Of a stretch of DNA of 64,000 nt, positions 24,320 through 35,304 are shown one piece after another; the stretch's first letter is position 1, and each line of letters starts with the position of its first letter. Origin of the DNA: Poecilobothrus nobilitatus. Lineage: Eukaryota; Arthropoda; Insecta; Diptera; Dolichopodidae. The notes under the pieces are model-generated. The model had not been told where the DNA came from, did not search any database, and saw only the letters and a list, made by a program, of their open reading frames with translations. The stretch is from NCBI GenBank assembly GCA_947095535.1, contig OX352773.1, positions 232,047,477 through 232,111,476 of the forward strand, read 5' to 3'. The translations under genes were made by a program, and so were the position numbers.

Positions 24320-24640
24320 ACTTAAAAAGTACACTAATAAACTACCACTTGCGGTTGTCCGGTTTGCTCTGAAAGCTTATCAATCCGAGATATTTAGGTT
24401 AAAACCTTAAATATGAAATTGCAGAAAATTCCGCTCAGTCGTTTAAGCTGTACACGTGCTCACAGACATACCCACACCCACACAGACAGACATCATGCTA
24501 AAAAAAATTTTACAGCCTTCTCCACACCGGAGTAGTGCATATTTGCCAAAATCTCGGGTACAAATTTTTAGTATGAAAACAATACCTACCTTATACATAA
24601 TTGTATGCGGTCGGTAATAATTGGTTGTGATATAATGCGA
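24320..24640. repeat. GC-richer unclassified block, probable transposon relic
   Basis: The composition changes sharply (CTTGCGGTTGTCCGG, GCTGTACACGTGCTCACAG, a short CACAGACA/CACACC tract at about 24459-24490, ACACCGGAGTAGTG). No long frame survives: the 77-codon minus frame at 24443-24676 is not recognisable. The short simple tract and lone-copy status suggest a relic of a family not otherwise present here. The assignment is weak. Confidence 0.35.
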
Positions 24641-27045
24641 GGTTAGAAAAATTAACTGAAAGTAATGATAAGACAAAAGTTCAAATACTAAATTTCAATT
24701 AGAAAAACGTCAACTAATTATTCGAACTTTAAGATGAAGATCGTTTAAACCGTTAAAAAAATAAAACAAACTTTTTAGCGGCATTGTCGGCATGAAATCA
24801 AACAAATTATTACAAAATATTGTTTTATATTTCATCGGAGGTCCAGAAGCAGCTAATTAATCCTTTTATAGTAATATTCTAAACTCAAAAGAATACACGT
24901 ATATTTTTGTTCAATTTTCTTCTTTTTCTATTCTTTTGTGAAAGGTTTCCGTCGTACTAAAATGTCATATGATTTTGCAATTATTGATGTTCTCGATTAA
25001 GTTATACACGCTCCAAACAAGGCAATGATATATCTGTCATTTTGTAAATCTAATGTTTTTTATATATTGTGTTCTTCTCTAGGCGATTTACTTTAATTCA
25101 AACCAGAAGAAACAGAAAGAGAAATATTAAAATAAAAATATTAAAATATTAAATAGTAAAAATTTAAAGCGAGCTAAAAATCTAAAAATAATAAAAATAT
25201 GGCTTTAACTTATGTTTGCTTTCAACGGATTTTTTCAACTTGTCTTTTTTACCTCACAGAAGTTTTTCTGAGATTTTCTTATAAGTACTTGCTGAAAATA
25301 AAAATTAGGAATTATTGTCTAAATATACCAATACTACTTACTTACTGAAGCGTTTCGGTATAGTATTGAAGAACTAAACATTTTCTAAATTTTATATTTT
25401 TAAAGTACAAACTAGATAAAAAGTATCCCCAGATAAAGAGTATTTTATTTTTACAAATCATAAACAAAATTCTTTAAAAAATATTTTTTTTATTAATAAA
25501 ATTCTTTACGCAGAAATTGTCGAAATTTTTCAATTTTTACATAAATTTTATGACTGTGAACTTTTTGGTTTATTTTGTTTTTTTGCTTCGAATTATTTTT
25601 AGATACCTACCCAAAAGTGTTTTAAAGATAAACGAATTCAGTCACAAAACTATAAATATATTAAAAATTTAGTAACGTACCCACCTTACCCACAGTATAC
25701 TTTAAATAATAAAAATATAAGCAAACTTTTTATACTTTCTGCAAAATTTAAAGATATAAAACCCTACAAAAAAAAAAAATAAGGAAAATTAAAAATAAAT
25801 AAAAATTCTTAAGAAATTTTCTTTAGCAACCACAAAAGTATTTATCAAACCCGGATGTCAAAAAAAAAAAAAAAAAACAGAAAAGTTTCTTTAATTCAAA
25901 TAAGTACCATAAACATATGGCACAATGGATTTCTTTATTTCATTATATTTTTGCTAAATGGTGAATTTTCAAAGGATTATTTTAAAATTCAATAATTGTG
26001 AATCTGTCTTTTTTTTTTTTTTTTAACTTTTAAATTCTGTTAATCTTATATTTTTTCTTTCCTTTAAGCAACAAAAAGGATAATATCTTAAATGTATTTT
26101 GAATAAGGCTACGGATATTAGAAAGATGTTAGCCAAAGGATAAAATTAAATGTTATATATTTCATATATGTACAAAAATATAATGGTATATTATGTAATG
26201 TATAAAGAATACCAAATCGAAATAAGAAAAATTTTTTTAATGGAATTTACTTATTTACACAGGATATTTTCAATATTCTTTTAATATCATTATATAAAAT
26301 ACGATTCTCATACAGAATTCAAACCCTCAACAAAATTCGATAATTTGAAAATTTCTTGAAGCAAATTGATGACTGTTAAACACTCTGTAAAAAAAATATT
26401 ATATTCAAAAGAAATTTAAGAATATAAGGGTACATTAATATTGAAATATTTAAATAAACGATACAAAAGTGGATATTAAAATATAAAGGATACAAAATGC
26501 GACTGAAAATTTTAGCTCAGATATTTAAATTAGCAAAAAAAAAATTACATACTGTTAGAATATTATCATGAGTTTTAAGTTTTTGGCGCGAAAAATTCTA
26601 TTGTAAAATCTTATACTAAGCTTAAAGTAAACTTTTATTTTAATATTATAATCTGACATTTTTTATTGAAATATCTCAAAATAAATTTGGAATTCATCAG
26701 AAAATTAAAATATTTCCAGACGTTGGGAGGTAGTCGTTGACCTTTTTTTATAATATAATATCATAAAATAAATTAGTACATAATTGTATAAGATATTAGA
26801 TAGCATAATTTTTAGCAGCTAGAATTAAAATCAGCGGTTATGTAACTGTAGTTGAACTATGCTCTTAATAAGGGGGAAAAAAGAAACAAAAAAAAAAAAT
26901 ATATAAAATTTTGTCGAGTAAGAGTACAGAGTTGATTATTAGAACTCTAGAAACGCGCAAAAAACATAATTATCCATTATATTATCCTGTTTAAGAAAAG
27001 CGACTTTCAATATTATTTTAAAATTTTTAACAACAAACTTTGTTG
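24641..27045. other. AT-rich stretch without recognisable genes
   Basis: Nothing but A/T-rich sequence and long A tracts (for example 25861-25878) is seen. Confidence 0.6.
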
Positions 27046-27716
27046 GCAACTCTTCTGACATTAGAAATAATATTGGTAAAATATAACGAAAACAAAATTT
27101 AATCATAAATTATCAAGATATAAAACCCTACAAATATATCCTACATATATCTCGTATAAATCTTTAAGAACCAAAAGTTTGGTTATCTTTTTATAGTTTT
27201 GTGAAAATTTAGCTACTCGAACCCGTTGCACCAAACCAACTAAATTTTACAGAAATTCTTGCCATATAAATGGTATAGGCAGATGTGAATAATTCAGATA
27301 TTCGGTTTAATTAAATATCAAGATATAAACATATAAATTTCGCAGTGATTTGACAACTATCGGCTACTGTTGTGTTAGACTTTCGTGGCATTAGAACCAA
27401 ATAAAACTTAACTTTTTCTAATAAAAATTCAGATACTCAACTTAATTAAACACTAAGTTATGCGAATATAAAAATCGAAATTGTATGGTAGCTATTCGGA
27501 GTTACCAATCGGTCGAACTTGTTCAATTTCAGAAACAACATTTAATTTATTTTAATAAAAATGGTAAAATTCAGAATTGCAGGTCCTAGCGGATGAACTA
27601 CCAGAAATAACAAAGCTCAATCGATGCATACTTTGATCTTGACCAAAAATATAATACCTTTTCCTATCAATTTCTTTGTAAATGTAATGACAAAGTTATT
27701 ATACCTTTTGAATTAT
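27046..27716 (-). mobile_element. HINE-B copy, old, ends unclear
   Basis: On the minus strand it carries repeated HINE-B core phrases: 'gctactcgaacccgttgca' (about 27211) is the complement of the TGCAACGGGTTCGAGTAGC-type segment, and 'tcagatactcaacttaatt' repeats the unit junction. It closes toward TTATACC near 27700, the 5' end. The sequence is heavily worn. Confidence 0.6.
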
Positions 27717-28153
27717 GATCGTGTCAGTTTGTAAATTTCAGAGTAACGCACAAAATCTTTAAGATGAAATATTTCTTGAAAGATTTAATAAGATTCAAAA
27801 AATTACGAATACAATTTTGAAGTTAAAAATTTGTTGCTTAAAAAAATGTTTATATTCGCCGCAGCATTTTCAATTAATACTTCACTTACTTCAACTTAAC
27901 TCTTACATATCGTACTGTTTTCATTATACAAATGCTTTAATTAAAATTAATTATCTATCAAAACAATTAATTTTCATCATAATTTTATTTTACCAAAAAG
28001 GCATCTCTTTTGATACTACTGATGATGTTTAAGTTATTTTGTAATAGTATTTAAGAAAATAGAAACAACTAATACAAGTAATAGAAATAATAAAAATGAA
28101 GTTTAAAGATATAGGTTATCTGGATAATTTTTGAAATGCAAAATATAAAAAAA

Positions 28154-28589
28154 CAAGGCAAAATGTAAAACAACGGTTTTTAAAAGCGCCCATTTCCAAA
28201 ATATAATACATACTGTTTAGAATTGTGACTTGCACCAAAATTTGAAAATTTCAGCCTCTTAACTCCTTTATTTTTTGAGTTATCGTGCGGACAGACCGTC
28301 AGACGGACGTACATGGTACTCACAATTCGATTCTGAGCCGATCCATACCTTTGACACTACTATATCCAGCTCGACTCCTTTAAGATGTCACAAACGTAAT
28401 GTCAAATTTATTTTACCCTTGTACATAGTTCATACGGGTATAAAAATGTTAAGCAGAACCTGAGATATAGGTACACATTTGAAACTAAGGATTTTTCAAA
28501 ATTTAAAGGGTTGCAGCTTCGCAATGGATGGGACTACAGAGTGAAACTAATAAACACATTTTTCAAATTTGAAAAAAATGTGCTAAAAA
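28154..28589 (-). mobile_element. HINE-A/HINE-B chimera
   Basis: The plus strand opens CAAGGCAAAATGTAAAAC and 'gcgcccatttccaaaa' (HINE-A 3' end, inverted), runs to about 28246, switches to HINE-B, and returns to HINE-A at about 28450 ('ttaagcagaacctgagata'), ending AATGTGCTAAAAA at 28589. The HINE-A core is largely deleted. The first junction lies in AAATTTCA, which both families share at that point, suggesting template switching or homology-driven joining rather than simple insertion. Confidence 0.75.
28247..28442 (-). mobile_element. HINE-B 5' part inside HINE-A
   Basis: It contains 'gtgcggacagaccgtcag', TTCTGAGCCGATCCATACC and the terminus CATACGGGTATA (complement of TATACCCGTATG). Only the 5' half of HINE-B is present. 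The open frame at 28275-28463 is repeat sequence. Confidence 0.8.
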
Positions 28590-29239
28590 TTAGAGATTAA
28601 GGTCTAAAATTTCTATCTAATAATCGAAAATAAATCTCAAATTTAATTGGAAAATTTGTTTTAAAATTAAAAAAAAATTATCAATATTTCAAATTCTAAT
28701 ATTTTACCAAATTGATACAGAAATAAAATACGAATAATCCTCTTAAAATCATAAAGGAATAAAAATCTTTTATTGAAAGAAAAATTTTAATATTTTTAAT
28801 TTTTACATTACAAGAAAAAGAAATTCATTTTCTGTATATAAATGTAGGGCTTTATTTTATAATCAACTTAAGAACTCCCATAATATTTTAACAATACTAT
28901 TAAATAATACAATAATTATTTGATTTTCTTAAATGAAAATTCAAAATAGGAAAATAATTGAAAATATGTAAATTAAATATGTAAAAATAAATTTAACTGA
29001 TATGATTGTAAATAAAAAACAAAATCAGAATAAACTAAGATATTATAAAATACCAACAATATATTTTGAAAAAAATTAGAGTTTCTACATTTTTAGGTTA
29101 AGTAGGTTAAGTTTACGTTTATCTTATTTAAGTTAAATTCCTAATTAGGTACATATATATACCTATTTTTATATTTGATAAGCTTTAATTTTTGGATTTC
29201 ATTTACAATATTATACGGTGTCTAATAATAACTAATTTT

Positions 29240-29600
29240 CAATTTTTCCTCCTGAATATCTACTAAACAATTAGAGAAGGTACAGAAAAAATTTTTGAGA
29301 AAACTTCATGCTAATTCAGCATGAAAAATATCTCTCCTAAACTATTAAGGTTCTAACTTAAACTGTGTCGGAACTTTAAAAGAAGCAAACACTTGCAAAA
29401 TTTGTATCTTTAGATAACAGTAGGAAATACTAAATTAGATATTGATATAGAATTATAAAGATAATTATATTTTGTCATTTGGCGTTTTTAAATTGCAAAA
29501 ATGTTAAACAGTCAAACATTTGAAAATAGGCTTATTTCAAAATTTCCCTGGGTGCAAATTCTGTGGGAAGGGAAATGAGAGATTTTGAGGCGAGAAATTT
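29240..29600 (-). mobile_element. Diverged HINE-A core fragment
   Basis: It aligns collinearly, with many changes, to one core unit at 30662: 'aaatttttgagaaaacttc', 'gtgtcggaac', 'agataacagtaggaaatac', 'ttgatatagaattataaa', 'ttgaaaataggctt'. Termini are absent. Confidence 0.5.
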
Positions 29601-30158
29601 TGATACGTGACAGCAAGTTTTTTAAAAACAAGATTCATAAAACGGCGCTCCTCTGTTAAAATGATATGCTCAAATCTTAAAACATACTTGAACTAGACAT
29701 CGAAAATTATGTAAATCATTATTCAGTTTTATGATTTAGTTGGTTTGCAGAATAGAATAGAGGAGCTGCCATGTCAAACTAAGAAATTTATAAAACCGTT
29801 TATATGAATACTTAATAAAATCAAATAACTTAAATTTTGTTATACCATTATCAGCATATTATATTATTATGTTTGTACGGTTATCCTAAGGTTGTCATAA
29901 TCAACTCTACATTCTTCTTCGTTTTTTTTTATCGAATTGTTATCATTTAGGATAAAAATTTTTATTATTAAATCATTCGAAGCAAGTCAAAATACAATAT
30001 ATGATTTTCTTTTTTTGTTTCTCAATAATATTATGAATATAATTTTGTAAATATCAGATATTTCATTAGTAATTTTGGAGAAATTAATTTATTAGTCATT
30101 CATAGTCAAAAATTAGATTCGGAATCTATATTAATTATTTATTAAGTATAACTTGTAG

Positions 30159-30323
30159 AGGCCTCGGTGGCCTAGTGGATAAAATCGTATAAAATATGCT
30201 GTAAACACCGAGGCAGTGTGGATTCGAGTCCCACACACGTCTTAAGAGTTATTCCCCTTTACGACATTTAAAGCCACGCCTGAACAGGAATGGTTCTGTA
30301 ATTTCCTGTCCACATTTATGTGT
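30159..30323 (+). mobile_element. tRNA-derived SINE, copy F5 (full length)
   Basis: This full-length plus-strand copy starts AGGCCTCGGTGGCCTAGTGG. CCTCGGTG pairs exactly with CACCGAGG. The B box is slightly changed (GGATTCGAGTCC). The hairpin region GTCTTAAG/CTTTACGAC has one mismatch. The tail contains ACAGGAA/TTCCTGT, a perfect 7-bp pair, and ends CACATTTATGTGTC. Confidence 0.85.
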
Positions 30324-30472
30324 CAAACAAATGCATTAAAAAAAAAGTACCTAAGAATAAAATATCTTTGAAAATTAAAACTTACATACCTATCTACGTT
30401 TGTTTTTTAAAAATTTATACGAGTAGTACCTACCTATTTGAAAAAATAAAATATCTTTAAAACAAAAAAAAA

Positions 30473-32262
30473 CAAGGTAGAATGTAAACCAACGGTTTTT
30501 AAAAGCGCACATTTCCAAAACTCAATACAAACTGTTTAGAAGTGTGACTTACACAAAAATTTGAAAATTTCATGTAATAAGAAAAAACTTGGAAATAGGA
30601 CATTTTTGAGATTTTGAGGGGCCGTAAGTCCGGAATCCTATATAACTAAGAAAAGCTGTTAACACACGTAAAAATATATTATTGAAGCTTTAATTTTTAT
30701 GTCTTGTCGAAGAAAAATTTTTACAGGTGCCTAAGTTACAGGTGTCTAAAAATAGCAAATTTTCAATTTTTGAGGCGTAATAACTCTTAAAGAGGGGGCG
30801 CTACCAAAAAATTTTCTGAGGAAACTTATACTAATTCTAAAAGTTCTTTCTTGTCTCAAAATTTCAGGTTCCTATCTAAAGGGGTGCCGGAGTTATGAAA
30901 AAAGAAATTTCATGCAAAATGTTGTTTTTACATAACGGTAAATTTAAATCATAAATTACAAAATATTACATAATTTTGATATTGTTTTATATAGATAATA
31001 AAATGTTCGATCTTCTACCGGTTTTAGATTGCAAAACTATTACGCAAAGCCCGAGATATATACATCTGAAAATGGGGCTTTTTTACAATTTTGAAGAGCT
31101 GCAGCTTTGGAACTCTTTACAACTAAAATAAACCTTTCACACACGTAAAAATATGTTATTGTAGCTTTAATTTTCATATCTTGCCGAAGCAAAATTTTTA
31201 CAGGTGCCTAAGTTACAGGTGTCTAAAAATAGCAAATTTTAAATTTTTGAGGCGTAATAACTCTTAAAGAGGGGGTGTTACCAAAAAATTTTCTGAGGAA
31301 ACTTATACTAATTCTAAAAGTTCTTTCTTGTCTCAAAATTTCAGGTTCCTATCTAAAGGGGTGCCGGAGTTATGAAAAAAGAAATTTCATGCAAAATGTG
31401 GTTTTCACATAACGGTAAATTTAAATCGTAAATTACAAAATATTACATAATTTTGATATTGTTTTATATAGATAATAAAATTTTCGATCTTCTGTCGGTT
31501 TTAGATTGCAAAACTATTACGCAGAGCCCGAGATATATACATCTGAAAATGGGGCTTTTTTACAATTTTGAAGAGCTGCAACTTTGGAACCCGTTACAAC
31601 TAAAATAAACCTTTCACACACGTAAAAATATATTATTGTAGCTTTAATTTTTACATCTTGCAGAAGTAAAATGTGTACAGGTTCCTAAGTTACAGGTGTT
31701 TAAAAATAGCAAATTTTCAATTTTTAAGCCCTAATAGCTCATAAACAGGGGGTGGTCCGAAAAAATTTTCTGAACAAACTTATACTGATTCTAAAAGTTC
31801 TTTCTTGCCTCAAAATTTCAAGCTTCTATCTAGAAGCGTGCCGGAGTTATGAAAGTAGAAAAATCATGCAAAATTTAATTTTCACATAACGGTAAATTTA
31901 AATACTAAATTTAAAAAAATTGTATAATTTTGATATAAATTTACAAAGTTAAAAGAAATACCTGTCGAATGACGTTTTCAGATTGAAAAAATCTTAAGCA
32001 GAACATAAGATATATGCATTTAAAAATAGGGCTTTTTCAAAGTTTGAGGGGGTGTAGCTCCGTAATGGGGGGGGCTACATGAAAAAGTTGTTCCACAAAA
32101 TTATTTTTTTTATGAGACCTACCTATGGTTAAAATTTTTTTTCTCTATCTTTAACGGTGTAGAAGTTTTGTAAACAGACGGACGGACGGACGGACGGACG
32201 GACGGACAGAGTGAAACTAATAAGCACATTTTTTCAAAATTTTTTTGGAAATGTGCTAAAAA
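30473..32262 (-). mobile_element. HINE-A, best long copy, three core units
   Basis: On the plus strand it runs from CAAGGTAGAATGTAAACC to GAAATGTGCTAAAAA, the inverse of the functional order. In element order (minus strand) it has a 5' TTTTTAGCACATTTCC, a (GTCC)n tract (complement at 32176-32208), three core units whose ACACACGT markers lie at 30662, 31139 and 31616 (spacing 477 and 477), a 3' inverted copy GGAAATGTGCGC, a hairpin AAACC-GTT-GGTTT, then 13 nt to CCTTG and a T-tract. No protein is encoded. By architecture it is a non-autonomous Helentron (HINE) needing Rep/helicase from elsewhere. Units 1 and 2 are very alike; unit 3 is more diverged. Confidence 0.9.
32176..32208. repeat. (GGAC)n microsatellite within HINE-A
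   Basis: About eight tandem GACG/GGAC units; the complement is (GTCC)n. A tract at this position is typical of DINE-1-type elements, where it is written (GTCY)n. Confidence 0.95.
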
Positions 32263-35200
32263 TGGTTTTTGTTTTGGTATCCATTAAAATTAATTCATTA
32301 GATACTAAAATTATTTCCGTTTGACGAAATATTTAATTTAAAATGTTGGTTAAATTTTTTTATCGGAATTATTTCTTGGTAGATTATTTTATGGCGCCGT
32401 TTCTTTATTAAAGTACCTACTAAATATAATGGAAAGATTTTACTAATATGTAACATGTTACAAGTAAAATGTCCTAAGCAAATCTTTTTTATAACTTATT
32501 TGGACCTATATTGTTTGCAATAAATAATAATTATTATGTACATAGACAATTTATATGATAGTTAAAATTTTGATTTAAAACAGTTTTGTAATTTCATGAT
32601 AGTCATAATACATATTATATGAAAGATCAATACTGTCTTCAATATGTACTTGCAATTATCATCCAAATTAAATGAGTTTCTTTTGAGTTTTTTTGTTGTA
32701 ATGGCGTTTTTTTTTTCTTATTTAAAATTAAAAACACAATTGATATTTTATTTTAGTGATTCTATAATGTGGAAAGTAAATTACAATCGATTTAAAAAAA
32801 AGTATAATATAAGGACTTTCTAAAAACAATATTTTGCAATCTATAAAAATAAAATTTAATAAATAATCTTTGATTCTAAAATCAGTTGTTGGCAGTCATT
32901 TTAGGTAACGGTTTACCTAAAATTACTGCTTTAATATTTACCTTATTAACTTTAGTTTAACTTTTAATTGTTTTAATAGTTATTTTTAACTTTCATTATA
33001 TACCTACTCTTATTATAACCGTCATTTATATGTATTTATCTTTAAATATCATAATTGTCAATTACCATAAAGATTAAATATGAAAAATGATTTTTTCTTT
33101 TTTAAATAGCAATAATCCTTTTTATAATAAATTAATCGTCAAGTATTAATAAGCACATACAAATATATGCTGTATACAAGTATGTACATATTATTATTAT
33201 ATTATAATATAGCTATGAAGTTATTAAAATTTATGAGATTATCCTTTTAAATCTTTTCATTCCTTCTTTTTTAAATAAATTCAGAATATTGTATAAAAAT
33301 AACTTTAACGCCTATATATTAAATTTAACAAGATTGTTTTGAAGGAAGGCAGGCGTTTAAAGATATTTAAGATAATATGTGGCATAAAATTAACATAATA
33401 TTATATACTCATGAATAATCTCTAAGAAAGTCTTTTGTTAAATTATAAATCTCACCAAATCTTTATATATTTTATGCACTTTCGTATATTATTCTGTATA
33501 TTATATAACAATATTATATAATATGCTGCCATAGCATGATATCAAAAAAAAAAAATCTACTTATCATTAACATACAAAATGAAAACCTATATTATATTAT
33601 ACAGTATGAGGTAGAAAAAAAGTCTCAGTTTTTCAACATACTCCAAAGTAGATACTACATTTTAACAGATTCTTTTATTAGCACATGTTTAGTGAATTTT
33701 TAATTTCATCTTAAATACCAATATTTCAAATAAAAGTTCGGATATCACAAGGATAATTCCTTTTACAAATCCACTCTTTAACATTTATAACAGTTTAATT
33801 TATAATGTTTTGGAAGTGATAGTAGTTCCGTCACATTTTGTTAGAAAATCAGATAAATTATCCAAAATTTTCAAAAGTGGCAAAAGTAATAGAATCCTTT
33901 CCAATACTTAAAAAATCCAGTATCAACAAATAATTACGAATAATAACCACTTTATAGTTTTAAAAGGAGGTTGTAAAACGTTCACCTAAGTATTTTAAAC
34001 ATTTTGGGTTGGTCTTTAATATTTTTGTATGAATATAAGGGAGTATCAAAATTTACTTTTTCTAAAGTAAACTTTAATTTTCTGATCCTTTAAGTTTCTA
34101 TTTTATAAAACATTTTTTCTGATATGAAGTTTCTGATATCCTATAACTTACCTTAACATTTTCACTCTTTACCTACGTTACCTACATCTAAATCACTGCA
34201 CTCACAAGGTATTAGTTATAGTTTATAAAAGATATATCTTTTCAACAAAACAAAAAATAGAATAGAATATATTGGTAATTTTTTAAAGAGTACTATGCTG
34301 AAGTATATCAGTACCGGTAAAACAGGTAAACAAATAGTTTAGCGATATTTAAACATCGAAAATTTAACACTTACATAATATACAAAGTATACATTTTTAA
34401 CAATGTATATAAAAAGGAGAGTAAACTACTTTTTGTATAATATAGCTGTTATTTACTGTTGATCTGTTACTGTTCACTAAATAAATTTTCTGAATGTAAA
34501 AAGCAATATTTTCAGATAAAACATATTACCTTGATATATTTGAAAGGAAATGGGTAAATGTAATTTATAGGAAAAAAAATGAGGGCGTATCTTCACGTGA
34601 GTCTTTATGTTATAATAAATTTATAACAAAACAAAATTAAAAAAAAATCGTGTTTATTTTAACATACCAGTTAAAATGTGGTTGAAACGTGTTGATGATA
34701 ATATTATAATCATTGTTATTATCCTTCATTACTCTTTACCTATTCACCTTGATCTTATACTATCATCATTATGCCTTTAATATAAATATTTTTCAGGAAC
34801 AATCCTCAATATAATCATCAATTGACTTGATAAAAAAACATTATTAATAGTGGTTAAAGCTGTTTTTGTTTTAAAAAAAAATATATATAGAACCTTAAAG
34901 TGACTATAAAAACTATATGAAAAAAAAATAGGTAAAAAAAATGATTTTATATCAAAAATTAAAATATTTTTAAATAAATGTAATGTAAGGTAAGTTGGAG
35001 AATTTTTCAATTTTTTTAGTAACTTTTAGTATAGGAGTGCGTTTTTTTAATCAACTAAAAAAATATTTTATGTAATATACTTTATTTGAGAAGATGTGAT
35101 CTGATATATTCTAATAGATATAATGAATGTTACATACGAATTGTTCCCTTAATTTTATTTGCAAAAATATACAAATGAGACGACAATTGAAATTTCCGAG

Positions 35201-35304
35201 AAGAATTTAAAAAAAAAAAGCGGATAGCCCTGGCAGCTAATTGCTTAAACTGTTAACTATAATTTAAATTGTAGTTAATAAAAAATAATAATAATAATAA
35301 TAAA
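32263..35304. other. AT-rich stretch without recognisable genes
   Basis: About 3 kb of A/T-rich sequence with none of the window's repeat families. The minus-strand open frame at 34777-35010 is phenylalanine/serine-rich with no motif. An (AAT)n run at 35284-35303 borders the next element. Confidence 0.6.

Noticed and set aside
24443..24676. 77-codon minus-strand frame across the GC-richer block
   Set aside because: It has no recognisable domain and appears to read through transposon-relic sequence including a CACAGACA simple tract.
29640..29776. Short inverted pair GGCGCTCCTCTGTT / AATAGAGGAGCTGCC as MITE ends
   Set aside because: The match is short and imperfect, does not extend, has no target duplication and no second copy in the window.
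30473..32262. HINE-A as an LTR retrotransposon or LINE remnant
   Set aside because: The tandem units are internal rather than terminal, no reverse-transcriptase or gag-like frame is seen, and there is no poly(A) or primer-binding site. The ends are inverted, not direct.
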